Assembly (NCBI GenBank): GCA_003216535.1
Contig: QCIS01000001.1
Location: 62,001 to 126,000 of the forward strand
DNA from: Prochlorococcus sp. AG-402-N08
GTDB lineage: Bacteria; Cyanobacteriota; Cyanobacteriia; PCC-6307; Cyanobiaceae
DNA: 64,000 bases
Direction of reading: 5' to 3'
The notes below the pieces were generated by a model. It saw only the letters and a list, made by a program, of their open reading frames with translations, had not been told where the DNA came from and ran no database searches. Shown here piece by piece: positions 26,979 through 36,761 of the stretch. Both the position numbers and the translations under genes were made by a program. Within the stretch, counting starts at the first letter, position 1, and each line of letters begins with the position of its first letter.

Positions 26979-29705
26979 TTGCTTAATTTAGAGGAATATT
27001 TCCCCTTTCCGCTAGATGATTTCCAATTAGAGGCAATACGAGCTATTAATAGCGGAAATTCTGTTGTTTTAACGGCACCAACAGGTTCGGGTAAAACATT
27101 GATAGGTGAATTTGCTATATATAGAGGTTTATCTCATGACAGCAGAGTTTTTTATACAACACCTTTAAAGGCCCTATCAAACCAAAAGTTTAGAGATTTT
27201 GCTAATCAATATGGTGAGAATAAAGTTGGTCTTTTAACTGGAGATATAAGTATAAATAGAGAAGCACCAATCTTAGTCATGACGACTGAGATTTTTAGGA
27301 ACATGCTTTATGGCGAATTTGATGAATTTGATGATCCCTTAGAAAATTTAGAATCTGTGATTCTTGATGAATGTCATTACATGAATGACCCCCAAAGAGG
27401 CACAGTTTGGGAAGAAACTATAATCCATTGCCCTACTAGAACTCAAATAATAGCTTTATCAGCAACAATAGCTAATGCAGATCAACTACAAAATTGGATA
27501 GAAAAAGTTCATGGACCCACAGTACTAATTAATAGTGATAAGAGACCAGTCCCACTTGATTTTATTTTTTGTAGTGTTAAAGGTCTTCACCCACTTTTAA
27601 ATAATAAGGGTAATGGAATTCATCCTAACTGTAAGATTTGGAGAGCTCCTAAAGGGCAGAAAATGAGAGGAAAAGTGGGCAGGATAATGCAACCAAAGTC
27701 TCCCTCAATTGGCTTTGTGATCTCCAAACTAGCTGAACGAAATATGTTGCCAGCAATTTATTTTATTTTTAGTAGAAGAGGATGTGACAAGGCTATTGAG
27801 AATATAAAAGATTTAACTTTAGTAAGTTATACAGAAGCAAATATGATCTCCCAAAAATTAGATGTTTATCTTAAAAATAATCAAGAGGCAATTAAAGATA
27901 AATCTCAATGCGAGGCATTAAAACGCGGTATTGCATCTCATCATGCTGGATTATTGCCTGCATGGAAAGAGTTGGTTGAGGAATTATTTCAGCAAGGTTT
28001 GATAAAAGTTGTTTTTGCAACTGAAACTCTTGCTGCAGGAATAAATATGCCCGCAAGGACAACTGTTATTTCTTCTTTATCAAAAAGGACAGAAGATGGG
28101 CATAGATTATTATTTAGTAGTGAATTTTTGCAAATGTCAGGAAGAGCTGGAAGAAGAGGAAAAGATACCCAAGGATATGTTGTTACATTACAAACAAGAT
28201 TCGAAGGTGCCAAAGAAGCAAGTGCACTGGCTATTAGTAAACCAAATTCTTTAGAGAGTCAATTCACGCCTAGCTATGGAATGGTACTTAATCTTTTACA
28301 AAGCTATACTTTAGAGAAATCTAAAGAATTAATTAAAAGAAGTTTTGGTAGTTTTTTATATTTGGGTGAATCCTCAGGTGAGAATATAATTCTTGAAAAT
28401 TTAGATAAGGATTTAATTGAATTAAAAAAAATTACATCTAATGTTTCATGGAAAGATTTTGATGCCTACGAAAAGTTAAAAAATCGTCTTAAAGAACAGA
28501 GAAGAATCTTGAAAATTTTAGAAAAACAAGCAGCAGAAAAATTATCAGAAGAGATCACTAATGCACTCCCATATATTAAAGATGGATGCTTAATTTCAAT
28601 CAAAGCTCCTCAAATTAAAAGAAAAGTTGTTCCAGGATTAATTTGTAAGAAAATATATGAATCACAAAAAATTAAGAGTTTATTGTGTTTAACAATTGAT
28701 AATTTATTTATTCTTATAAAACCCTCATTCATAGTAGGTATTTTTAATGATTTGGATGCAATTGATGTCTTAGGACTTGAAGCACCAAATATGTATTTTT
28801 CTGGAGAGGTATTTAGGGGAGATGATATGTCGCAGCATTTTGCGGATCGAATTTTAGAAGTTTCTAAAAAAATTGATTTGCAAACTCCTCAATATGACCT
28901 CACAACGGAAGTTTTGGCACAACAGCAACAAATTAATTATTTAGAAGAAACTGTCACTGATCATCCCGCACATAGATTTGGAGACTCCAGGAAATTAAAG
29001 AAATATAGAAAAAGAATTATTGATGTTGAACAAGAAATAAATATGAGAAAAAAACTTCTTGAGGATAAAGAAAATCATAATTGGAGAACTTTTACCGATT
29101 TGATTAAAATTTTGAATCATTTTGGTTGTTTAAATGATTTGGAATTAACAGAAGTTGGAAAAACAGTTGGTGCAATAAGGAGTGAAAATGAATTATGGAT
29201 TGGTCTTGTTTTAGTAAGTGGGTATTTGGACGATTTAGATCCTCCTGAGTTAGCTGCAATTATTCAAGCTATATGTGTTGATGTAAGGAGGCCTAATCTT
29301 TGGTGTAATTTCAGGCCTTCTTCAAAGGTGATAGATGTTTTTAATGAATTAGATGGTTTAAGAAAATTAGTCACTTCTCAACAAAATAAGTTTCATATTG
29401 AAATTCCTATCTATTTAGAAACAGAGTTGACTGGAATTATTTCTGAATGGGCAAGGGGGAAAAAATGGAAAGATTTGGTTTTCAATACTTCATTAGACGA
29501 AGGAGATGTAGTAAGGATTATTAGAAGATCAATTGATGTCCTTTCTCAAGTTCAATACTGTATTGGTGTTAGTAATAAATTAAAAAGTAAAGCCAAACTC
29601 GCATTAAAAGCTATTAATCGTTTTCCTGTTTCTGAATCTAATGATCTTATAAAAGTCTCTGAAGATATTAATCCTGCAACAAAAAGAATTGACAATAATT
29701 CTTAA
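26979..29705 (+). CDS. Ski2-like DExH-box RNA helicase
   Basis: 908-residue superfamily 2 helicase. Motif I is VVLTAPTGSGKT near 29-40, Ia TTPLKALSNQKF, II ILDECHYM near 127, III LSATIAN and VI QMSGRAGRRG. The C-terminal third is helical and matches the DSHCT-type domain of Ski2/Mtr4 relatives (ELAAIIQAICVD...RPNLW). Such proteins unwind structured RNA for decay or maturation; the cyanobacterial role is not established. The start is TTG at 26979, placing the helicase core at the usual distance from the N-terminus. Confidence 0.9.
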   Translation: MLNLEEYFPFPLDDFQLEAIRAINSGNSVVLTAPTGSGKTLIGEFAIYRGLSHDSRVFYTTPLKALSNQKFRDFANQYGENKVGLLTGDISINREAPILVMTTEIFRNMLYGEFDEFDDPLENLESVILDECHYMNDPQRGTVWEETIIHCPTRTQIIALSATIANADQLQNWIEKVHGPTVLINSDKRPVPLDFIFCSVKGLHPLLNNKGNGIHPNCKIWRAPKGQKMRGKVGRIMQPKSPSIGFVISKLAERNMLPAIYFIFSRRGCDKAIENIKDLTLVSYTEANMISQKLDVYLKNNQEAIKDKSQCEALKRGIASHHAGLLPAWKELVEELFQQGLIKVVFATETLAAGINMPARTTVISSLSKRTEDGHRLLFSSEFLQMSGRAGRRGKDTQGYVVTLQTRFEGAKEASALAISKPNSLESQFTPSYGMVLNLLQSYTLEKSKELIKRSFGSFLYLGESSGENIILENLDKDLIELKKITSNVSWKDFDAYEKLKNRLKEQRRILKILEKQAAEKLSEEITNALPYIKDGCLISIKAPQIKRKVVPGLICKKIYESQKIKSLLCLTIDNLFILIKPSFIVGIFNDLDAIDVLGLEAPNMYFSGEVFRGDDMSQHFADRILEVSKKIDLQTPQYDLTTEVLAQQQQINYLEETVTDHPAHRFGDSRKLKKYRKRIIDVEQEINMRKKLLEDKENHNWRTFTDLIKILNHFGCLNDLELTEVGKTVGAIRSENELWIGLVLVSGYLDDLDPPELAAIIQAICVDVRRPNLWCNFRPSSKVIDVFNELDGLRKLVTSQQNKFHIEIPIYLETELTGIISEWARGKKWKDLVFNTSLDEGDVVRIIRRSIDVLSQVQYCIGVSNKLKSKAKLALKAINRFPVSESNDLIKVSEDINPATKRIDNNS

Positions 29706-29714
29706 GTTTTTTAA

Positions 29715-31100
29715 TCAAATCATTGAATTAATATTCATTGCTTCATCAAATTCATCTTCATTTAAATAACCTAATTTGAGTGTTGCCTCTTTTAAATTTA
29801 ATGATTCTTTGAAGGCAAGGTTTGCAATTTCAGCTGCTTTTTCATAACCAACTTTTGGCACTATGGCTGTAACCAACATTAGTGAATTGTCTAAATTTAA
29901 CTTCATTTTCTTTTGATTAGGTTCCATCCCCAAAACTAATTTTATTCTGAAATTTTCTATTGCATTTTTAAGTAATTTTAAACTTGTAAGAATATTAAAT
30001 ACAATAAGAGGCTTATATTCATTCATCTGTAAAGTGCCGCTAGAATTTGCCATTGAAACTGCATATTCAAGACCCATTATCTGAGTGCAAACCATTGATA
30101 AAGCTTCGCATTGGGTCGGATTCACTTTACCCGGCATGATAGAACTTCCAGGTTCATTTTGAGGGATAATTAATTCATATATTCCTGATCTTGGACCAGA
30201 AGATAGTATTTTTATATCATTTGAAATTTTAAATAATGCACCTGCTAATATTTTTATCTGACTCATTACTTGAGCTAGACGATCATGCGAGGCCATGATA
30301 GAAAAATTATTTTTTGATGTATAGAACATTAGATTAGTATCATCGGAAATTGATTTTATAGACTCTTCGCAAAATCCTTTTGGGCAATTAATCCCTGTAC
30401 CAACTGCAGTTCCTCCCAGAGGTAAGAAATACAATTCATTCAGACTCATAATAATTGCATTCTCAGCATCTTTTAGTTGCTCTGACCATCCTGATATTTC
30501 TTGCCCAAAAGTAAGAGGCACTGCATCTTGATAATGGGTTCTTCCTATCTTTATAAGGTCTTTCCATTCTTCACTTTTTTTATCAAGGATCTTCGTAAGT
30601 TCTCTTATTGTTGGAACTAAGTTTTTGATTATTTCACTAACAACAGATATTTGAATAGCAGCAGGAAAAGTATCATTAGTTGACTGAGATTTATTTACAT
30701 CATCATTCGGATGAATTGGTTGATGACTACCAAGTTTTGAATTTGTTTTTAATGCTGCAATATTTGAAATTACCTCATTAACATTCATATTTGTTTGCGT
30801 ACCACTTCCTGTTTGCCAAACCTTTAAGGGAAACTGTGAATCATGCAGCCCATTAAGTATTTCTGTACATGCCTCTACAATCAAATCTTTTTTTCTTTTA
30901 TCTATTAACCCTAAATTGAAATTCGCAATTGAAGCAGCTTTTTTTATGAGGGTGAGTGAATAAATAAACTCAATTGGAATTAATTCTTCTCCAATAGAAA
31001 AATTTATTATCGATCTTTGTGTTTGTGCTCCCCACAAAGCTTGAATAGGAACCTCTATTGTTCCCATACTATCTTTTTCAATCCTAAAGTTTTTTGTCAT
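29715..31100 (-). CDS. fumC: Fumarate hydratase class II
   Basis: Fe-independent fumarase interconverting fumarate and malate. 461 residues; GSGTQTNMNVNEVI near 100, the HPNDDVNKSQSTNDTFP segment with the catalytic His, GTAVGTG, and the superfamily signature GSSIMPGKVNP near 320. It is adjacent to another member of the same superfamily, purB, 48 bp upstream on the same strand. Fumarate released by PurB and by argininosuccinate lyase is the likely substrate. Confidence 0.95.
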   Translation of the reverse strand: MTKNFRIEKDSMGTIEVPIQALWGAQTQRSIINFSIGEELIPIEFIYSLTLIKKAASIANFNLGLIDKRKKDLIVEACTEILNGLHDSQFPLKVWQTGSGTQTNMNVNEVISNIAALKTNSKLGSHQPIHPNDDVNKSQSTNDTFPAAIQISVVSEIIKNLVPTIRELTKILDKKSEEWKDLIKIGRTHYQDAVPLTFGQEISGWSEQLKDAENAIIMSLNELYFLPLGGTAVGTGINCPKGFCEESIKSISDDTNLMFYTSKNNFSIMASHDRLAQVMSQIKILAGALFKISNDIKILSSGPRSGIYELIIPQNEPGSSIMPGKVNPTQCEALSMVCTQIMGLEYAVSMANSSGTLQMNEYKPLIVFNILTSLKLLKNAIENFRIKLVLGMEPNQKKMKLNLDNSLMLVTAIVPKVGYEKAAEIANLAFKESLNLKEATLKLGYLNEDEFDEAMNINSMI

Positions 31101-31148
31101 TATTCCTCTGAAAACACTGGTTTAACTTAGATAAGGTTTTCAGTAATC

Positions 31149-32444
31149 CTAGATATCTAACTTCTCCCATATTACACTTAAATTATTAAGATGAATTGAA
31201 GGGTTAAAACATTCTTCTAAGTCACTTTGATCAATAAAATCCATTATTTCATTATCTCTTTCTATATTTTGTTTGAAATCCCCATTCTGAGTATTCCAGG
31301 CCTGATGCGCATTTTTCTGTACTAGGCTATAAGCTTTTTCTCTAGACAAGCCCTTCTTTACAAGCAAAAGTAAAACTTTTTGACTAAAGATTACACCTCC
31401 ATATATATTTAAATTTTTGAGCATATTTTTTGGATAAACTTCCAAATTGCTCACTATATCTTTCATTTCCCTGAGCATAAAATGCAAACATATTGATACG
31501 TCAGGTAACATGATACGTTCATTTGAACTATGGCTTATATCTCTTTCATGCCAAAGTGGGACATTTTCCAGAGCTGTTAAGACGTAACTCCTCAAAATCC
31601 TAGCTAAACCGCTTACTCTTTCACTTCGAATAGGATTTCTTTTGTGAGGCATTGCTGAACTTCCTTTCTGCCCTTTTGTGAATCCTTCCTCAACTTCTAA
31701 AACGTCAGTTCTCTGTAAATTTCTTATTTCAGTTGCGAACCTATCAAGCGAAGCACCAACGAGTGCAATTGTTTGAACATATTCAGCATGCCTGTCTCTT
31801 GATATAACCTGGGTACTTGCTGTATCTGGTTTTAAGCCGAGTAAATCACAAGTTATTTGTTCTACTTCAGGGTTAGTATTAGCGTAAGTTCCCATAGCAC
31901 CACTAATTTGGCCAATGGCGACGGATTCTTTTAGTGTTAACAATCTTTTTTTGTTTCGTAGTATTTCTGCTAACCATCCGGCAAGTTTAAAACCAAAGGA
32001 AATTGGCTCCCCATGGATAGCATGGGATCTGCCAATCATTAATGTATTTTTATGCTTCCTTGCTAGTAATCTGACTTCATTTTCTAATCTCTCAATTTCT
32101 TCTAACAACAATTCACAAGAATCTTTTAGCTGAATAGATAAGCCAGTATCAAGTACATCACTACTAGTCATACCAACATGTATATATCTTCCGGAGTCTC
32201 CTACAAATTCATTAACGCTTGTAAGAAATGCTATGACATCATGTTTCACTTCTTTCTCAATTTCTTTAATTCTGGATTCATCAAAATTTGCATTTGAACG
32301 AATTTCTTTCAAGGCATTCTCAGGAATTTTTCCGAGGGAAAAATTTGCTTCACATGCAGCTATTTCAACCTTAAGCCAACTCTGAAATTTTGCGCTTTCA
32401 GTCCAGATTCTCCCCATTTCGGGTAATGTGTAACGCTCGATCAC
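31149..32444 (-). CDS. purB: Adenylosuccinate lyase
   Basis: Acts twice in purine synthesis (SAICAR to AICAR, and adenylosuccinate to AMP), releasing fumarate. 431 residues, the length of the Bacillus-type enzyme; HVGMTSSDVLDT near 92, GRSHAIHGEPISFG near 143 and the signature SSAMPHKRNP near 266 are present. It sits next to fumC, so the fumarate producer and consumer may be co-transcribed. Confidence 0.96.
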   Translation of the reverse strand: MIERYTLPEMGRIWTESAKFQSWLKVEIAACEANFSLGKIPENALKEIRSNANFDESRIKEIEKEVKHDVIAFLTSVNEFVGDSGRYIHVGMTSSDVLDTGLSIQLKDSCELLLEEIERLENEVRLLARKHKNTLMIGRSHAIHGEPISFGFKLAGWLAEILRNKKRLLTLKESVAIGQISGAMGTYANTNPEVEQITCDLLGLKPDTASTQVISRDRHAEYVQTIALVGASLDRFATEIRNLQRTDVLEVEEGFTKGQKGSSAMPHKRNPIRSERVSGLARILRSYVLTALENVPLWHERDISHSSNERIMLPDVSICLHFMLREMKDIVSNLEVYPKNMLKNLNIYGGVIFSQKVLLLLVKKGLSREKAYSLVQKNAHQAWNTQNGDFKQNIERDNEIMDFIDQSDLEECFNPSIHLNNLSVIWEKLDI

Positions 32445-32637
32445 AATTTTTATAAATCATCAATTTAAACTTTATAACCAAAATCGAATTATTGCCCTAT
32501 ACCTTAAAGATGTACTTGCCATTGAACATATTTGCCTAATTATTATTTTCTTATGTAACATTTTTCTGCCGATTAAAGAAAGTTTAAATAATAAAATGTT
32601 TGCATTTATTTCTTTTGTTATTAATGGGTAATTTTTT

Positions 32638-32660
32638 AGTTCTAATTTAAAATTAGAAAG
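32638..32660. repeat. Inverted repeat upstream of tlyA
   Basis: A 9-bp perfect inverted repeat TTCTAATTT / AAATTAGAA separated by a single A (32640-32658) lies in the 282-bp gap between purB and tlyA. The one-base spacer suits a protein-binding site better than an RNA hairpin. The rest of this gap is AT-rich and shows no gene. Confidence 0.3.
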
Positions 32661-32726
32661 TATTAAAGAATTTGGATCTTAATCTTGTAGAAGTTGATTA
32701 TTCAGTCTTTTTTTTTTGATTAATTG

Positions 32727-33539
32727 ATGATTAAAAAAAGTAGATTAGACCTTTATCTTTTTAATAAAGGTTTATGTGAAACTCGTCAAAAAGCCCAAGG
32801 TTTAATTCTTGCTGGCAAGGTTAGAGATGTCAATGGAAAAGTATTGGATAAACCTGGACAGCAAATATTAATTGGATCTAAATTTTTTATTGATTCCGAA
32901 CCTATGTTTGTTTCAAGGGGAGGTGAAAAATTATTGGAGGCATTTAAAAGACTTAAAATTAAAGTAAAAGATAAAATATGTATTGACGCAGGAATCTCAA
33001 CTGGGGGATTTACTGATTGCTTATTGCAACAAGGAGCAAAATTAGTTTATGGGATAGATGTTGGTTATGGACAGACTGCATGGAAGATTAGAAATAATCC
33101 AAAAGTCATACTTTTTGAACGAACAAATATTCGAAATTTAAAACCTCATGATCTTTTATCTAGAAGTGATGAATTACCAAATTTTGTGGTTGCTGATTTG
33201 TCTTTTATTTCATTAAGATTAGTTTTTAAATCTATTAGTAATTTATTAGTAGGGAATAATATAGAGGGAATATTTTTAATTAAACCCCAATTTGAAGTGG
33301 GTAAAGATAAAGTTAGTAAAGGTGGCGTTGTTCGCCATCCTAAATTCCATATTGAGGCTATAGAGTCTGTTATTGAAAGTGCTAAAAGTTTTCAATGGAA
33401 TATTAAGAATTTGATAGCTTCTCCTCTAGTAGGTCCTGCTGGAAATCATGAATATCTAGCTTGGATGTGCTTAAAAAGCGAGTCAAATCCAAAGATTAAT
33501 AATGAATATATACAAAATTTAGTAAGAGAAACTCTGTGA
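32727..33539 (+). CDS. tlyA: TlyA-family rRNA methyltransferase (S4 + FtsJ domains)
   Basis: 270 residues from ATG 32727 (TTG one codon upstream is also in frame). The N-terminal S4 RNA-binding domain spans about 3-65 (RLDLYLFNKGLCETRQKAQ). The FtsJ-like Rossmann methyltransferase follows, with ICIDAGISTGGFTDCLL near 90-105, VADLSFISL near 156 and IKPQFEVG near 188 giving the D/K elements. Family members 2'-O-methylate 16S/23S rRNA; the older haemolysin label is historical. Its stop is 1 bp from the glnB stop on the opposite strand. Confidence 0.93.
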   Translation: MIKKSRLDLYLFNKGLCETRQKAQGLILAGKVRDVNGKVLDKPGQQILIGSKFFIDSEPMFVSRGGEKLLEAFKRLKIKVKDKICIDAGISTGGFTDCLLQQGAKLVYGIDVGYGQTAWKIRNNPKVILFERTNIRNLKPHDLLSRSDELPNFVVADLSFISLRLVFKSISNLLVGNNIEGIFLIKPQFEVGKDKVSKGGVVRHPKFHIEAIESVIESAKSFQWNIKNLIASPLVGPAGNHEYLAWMCLKSESNPKINNEYIQNLVRETL

Positions 33540-33540
33540 A

Positions 33541-33903
<363 letters not shown>

Positions 33904-34149
33904 TTAATTGTTTTTTGGGAAAACATCCAACATTGAAATATCAGAAAAACATTTAATATTAAGGCCTGCATTCGTGGCGTCTTCAATTAACAATTGGGAG
34001 TTTTCTTCAGAAATAATTACTGTACTATTTGATAATGCTTCCCACTTGTCATTCGCAAAGTGTGTTTGCAGCCATAACATTCCAATTGCACTTTTTGGTT
34101 GAAGGGATTTATTTAAGTTTTTATCGATAGTTATTAAACAAATGTCCAT
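33904..34149 (-). CDS. Conserved hypothetical protein upstream of PII
   Basis: 81-residue ORF of unknown function: an N-terminal beta strand MDICLITID, a WLQTHFANDKWEALSN segment, then VIISEENSQLLIEDATNAG (helix), and IKCFSDISMLDVFPKNN at the end. The alternation looks like a small alpha/beta domain; there is no signal peptide or membrane segment. It is chosen over the plus-strand frame at 33908-34102 because it lies in line with glnB, 24 bp away, and starts below a good promoter candidate. Its position suggests a nitrogen-related role, but this is inference only. Confidence 0.7.
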   Translation of the reverse strand: MDICLITIDKNLNKSLQPKSAIGMLWLQTHFANDKWEALSNSTVIISEENSQLLIEDATNAGLNIKCFSDISMLDVFPKNN

Positions 34150-34172
34150 TAAATTTTCTTTGAACTAAACAC

Positions 34173-34215
34173 ATATAACCCTTTAGAACACCGTTATGAA
34201 TGTTACAACTGATAC
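34173..34215 (-). promoter_or_regulatory. Candidate NtcA-activated promoter for the 81-aa gene and glnB
   Basis: On the minus strand, GTATCAGTTGTAAC (34215-34202) matches the NtcA palindrome GTA-N8-TAC with one mismatch (AAC for TAC). A -10-like TTATAT (34178-34173) begins 23 bp downstream of it, the spacing of class II NtcA promoters, and the ORF start is 23 bp further. The half-site mismatch and weak -10 keep this tentative. Confidence 0.45.
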
Positions 34216-34303
34216 TAAAATAAGATTTAACAGCTTTTAACTTAGTCAATTGTAATAGTTAAGCTTGTTGAGATTTTTGCGGAATTTGATGTTTTTATAT
34301 AGG

Positions 34304-34326
34304 TTTAGTAAATAAGTTCTACTAAA
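34304..34326 (+). promoter_or_regulatory. 7-bp hairpin at the queF start
   Basis: TTTAGTA (34304-34310) and TACTAAA (34320-34326) form a perfect 7-bp stem with a 9-nt loop, ending 2 bases before the queF ATG (34329). It could limit ribosome access. It lacks the conserved C-rich loop of preQ1 riboswitches. Confidence 0.35.
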
Positions 34327-34328
34327 AA

Positions 34329-34739
34329 ATGAGTACAGCTAAATTAGATGATTCGACATTAAGACCACTATATGGTGAAAGAATTATTGAAGAATCAAAA
34401 ATAATTTGTTTCGAAAATCCAAACAAGAAAAGAATTTATGAAGTTTCTATCCAGTTACCCGAATTTACATGTAAGTGTCCCTTTTCTGGATATCCTGATT
34501 TTGCAAAGCTAAATATTATTTATCAACCTAATTTGAGAGTCTATGAGTTGAAGTCTTTAAAACTTTATATTAATAATTTTAGAGATATAAAAATATCACA
34601 TGAGGAAGTTGTTAATAGAATTATGGACGATTTGGTGAATGAAGGCTCACCTCACTGGATACATTTAAATGCTGCATTTAACCCTAGAGGGAATGTTTCT
34701 ATGCAGTTAGATATTTTTAGTGGACAGAAAAAAAATTAA
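34329..34739 (+). CDS. queF: NADPH-dependent 7-cyano-7-deazaguanine reductase
   Basis: Reduces preQ0 to preQ1 in queuosine synthesis. 136 residues is the short single-domain (YkvM-type) form. [15 protein letters not shown] near 47-61 contains the catalytic Cys (second Cys, before Pro) and the following Asp. The substrate/NADPH motif is YELKSLKLY near 78-86. Its stop interlocks with the ccs1 stop in the shared TTAA at 34736-34739. Confidence 0.95.
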   Translation: MSTAKLDDSTLRPLYGERIIEESKIICFENPNKKRIYEVSIQLPEFTCKCPFSGYPDFAKLNIIYQPNLRVYELKSLKLYINNFRDIKISHEEVVNRIMDDLVNEGSPHWIHLNAAFNPRGNVSMQLDIFSGQKKN

Positions 34740-36022
34740 AAATTTTTTATTTCTTCTGATAATTTAAAAAATTCTTTTTTAAAACCAACTAGATTTTTAT
34801 TGCTAAGACCTCCAATTGATAACTTTTGTGATTCTTTATTTACAAGAATCCATAATTGGTTAGTTGGTATAAGACTTATTATTGTTCCAAAAATTATTAA
34901 AATAAAAGAAAAGTAAATAAATGGTATAGACGGATCATTTTTAATTATTAATCCACTGCTAGGGATTATTTTTTTCAGAGATAATTTTGAAGAATTAACT
35001 TCTAAGGAATTGTCATTGATATAGAGATTATTGCCAGAAAAGTCTTCTATATTGGAAATTTTAAGTGGACCATTTTCATTATCTATTGTTAAGAGGTAAT
35101 TTTTTTTAGTCTCTGATCCTAATTCAACTAAAACGCCCCAAACTTGATTTCCGATTTCGGGAATTTCTTTTAATTGTAATTGATAAAGTATATTATCTAT
35201 TTCTAAAACAATATTTGATATTGCCCAATCAGCTTGATAAATAGTCAATCCTTTAAACCTGATTGGGTGATTAACTTTGGCGGTTTTTATTTGATTTAAA
35301 TTTAAATCTTCAGAAGAAAAATTTAACTTTGAAATAAACTGTTTGGGTATACCATTACTTTCTCGTTCTATGAAAAAATCGACTAATTTTACATTAGCTT
35401 TTGAGTCTGTGCTCTCATTAACAAGATCCAAACTTTCTCCAGGCAGTAAAAATTGTTCTTTTGATTGACTTGTAAAACTTCCATATGCTGATCCAATAAG
35501 TAAGATTATTAATCCGATATGTACAACTAAAGGACCGATTTTCCCAATTAATCCCCTTCTTGCAGAAATATGACTTTTGAATTTGTATGTTTTCCATCCC
35601 CTTTTTTTAAGTAATAAATCTACTTTTGATATGTGGTCTCCATCTTGATTGATTGAGTGACTTGAAGTTAATTGCAGTTTGCTAAATTTTTTTTCGCTCT
35701 TGTATTCAATCCATTTTAATGAAGCTTTTAATGAAGGGATTTGCCTCCTTAAACTACAAGCTGCTAGGGAAATGCAAAGAAGAATTAATGTGAATAAAAA
35801 CCAAAAGCTTGTATATATATGATCCAATTGAAGTTTTAAGACTTTTTCTCCATCTAGAAATCCAAAAATGGGAGCATTATCGAAATTATCAATGTAAAAT
35901 TTTTTATTATTACTTTGAGGTATAAATGTACCTATGCTACTTGTAATAGCTATAAAAATTATCAGTGATATAGCGAATCTTAAACTTGATATTTTTAAAA
36001 TAAGATTCTTAAAAATCATCAT
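34736..36022 (-). CDS. ccs1: Cytochrome c biogenesis protein Ccs1/ResB
   Basis: 428-residue thylakoid-membrane protein of system II cytochrome c maturation, working with CcsA in haem delivery. Hydrophobic segments lie near 15-32, 72-92 and 160-180, and one near the C-terminus (about 370-390), flanking a large lumenal domain, the ResB arrangement. The motif [20 protein letters not shown] contains the conserved His. It directly follows ccdA with no intergenic base, so CcdA (thiol reductant) and Ccs1 are made together. Confidence 0.93.
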   Translation of the reverse strand: MMIFKNLILKISSLRFAISLIIFIAITSSIGTFIPQSNNKKFYIDNFDNAPIFGFLDGEKVLKLQLDHIYTSFWFLFTLILLCISLAACSLRRQIPSLKASLKWIEYKSEKKFSKLQLTSSHSINQDGDHISKVDLLLKKRGWKTYKFKSHISARRGLIGKIGPLVVHIGLIILLIGSAYGSFTSQSKEQFLLPGESLDLVNESTDSKANVKLVDFFIERESNGIPKQFISKLNFSSEDLNLNQIKTAKVNHPIRFKGLTIYQADWAISNIVLEIDNILYQLQLKEIPEIGNQVWGVLVELGSETKKNYLLTIDNENGPLKISNIEDFSGNNLYINDNSLEVNSSKLSLKKIIPSSGLIIKNDPSIPFIYFSFILIIFGTIISLIPTNQLWILVNKESQKLSIGGLSNKNLVGFKKEFFKLSEEIKNF

Positions 36023-36679
36023 TTAAATCCAATTTGAAAGTAAATTTAATAATCCAAGGGCAACTAAAAATATCCCACTCAAGGTGGGAATTATTTGACT
36101 AAATTTTCTAAGCTCTAAAAATTTTTTTAAGTTTTCTGCCGTGGCTCCCGCAATGATCAATGGAGTAACTTGGCCTATTCCAAAGAAAAATAAAAAAATA
36201 ATAGAAATTATCGGGTTTTTAGCTTGCGATACCCAAGCTAGAAGAGTTGCTAAAACTGGAGTGATGCAAGGTGAAGAGGCTAGCCCAAAAGTAGTTCCAA
36301 TTATAAAAGGTGCTATGAGGGATGGTATTTTATCTTCTATTATTTTTAGATCAGGTCCATTCGGAAACTGAAACTTTAGAATTCCTAATAAATTTAAACC
36401 CATTATTATTGCTATTAAGGCAACAAGTGAAGTGTAATAAGATGGAATCTGCCCGTATATTTTACCTAAGAATCCACTCGCAGCCCCTAGTGCAACAAGC
36501 GAAAAAACGACTCCTCCTGAAAAACTAATAAGTTTAAATTTATTTTTCTCTGTTCCTCCTATATAAGCAATTGTGACTGGAAGTAGTGATAATGAGCATG
36601 GCCCAAGACTTGTTAAAAGTCCTGCGCTGAAAACCAAAAATATAGTAAGTGGACCAGGACTATTAAGACCATTCTGCAT
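36023..36679 (-). CDS. ccdA: Cytochrome c biogenesis thiol transporter CcdA
   Basis: 218-residue six-helix membrane protein moving electrons across the thylakoid membrane to keep apocytochrome c thiols reduced. The two essential Cys are C28 in SLGPCSLSLLP and C138 in ASSPCITPV, each followed by Pro-containing helices as in the family. It is between ftsW (82 bp upstream) and ccs1 (abutting). Confidence 0.94.
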   Translation of the reverse strand: MQNGLNSPGPLTIFLVFSAGLLTSLGPCSLSLLPVTIAYIGGTEKNKFKLISFSGGVVFSLVALGAASGFLGKIYGQIPSYYTSLVALIAIIMGLNLLGILKFQFPNGPDLKIIEDKIPSLIAPFIIGTTFGLASSPCITPVLATLLAWVSQAKNPIISIIFLFFFGIGQVTPLIIAGATAENLKKFLELRKFSQIIPTLSGIFLVALGLLNLLSNWI

Positions 36680-36761
36680 CAGCAGATTACCCTTTTGAGA
36701 TAATTCTGAAATAACTAAATTAAATGAATCGATAGCTTAACTTAAATCCTTTAAATTCTAA

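Noticed and set aside
33908-34102. 64-codon plus-strand frame opposite the 81-aa gene
   Set aside because: The minus-strand ORF is longer, aligned with glnB and has a promoter candidate; the plus-strand frame has neither.
34261-34328. Possible preQ1 riboswitch upstream of queF
   Set aside because: A hairpin followed by an A-rich tail is present, but the conserved loop and C-rich ligand-binding bases of preQ1-I/II classes are missing, and the likely leader is too short.
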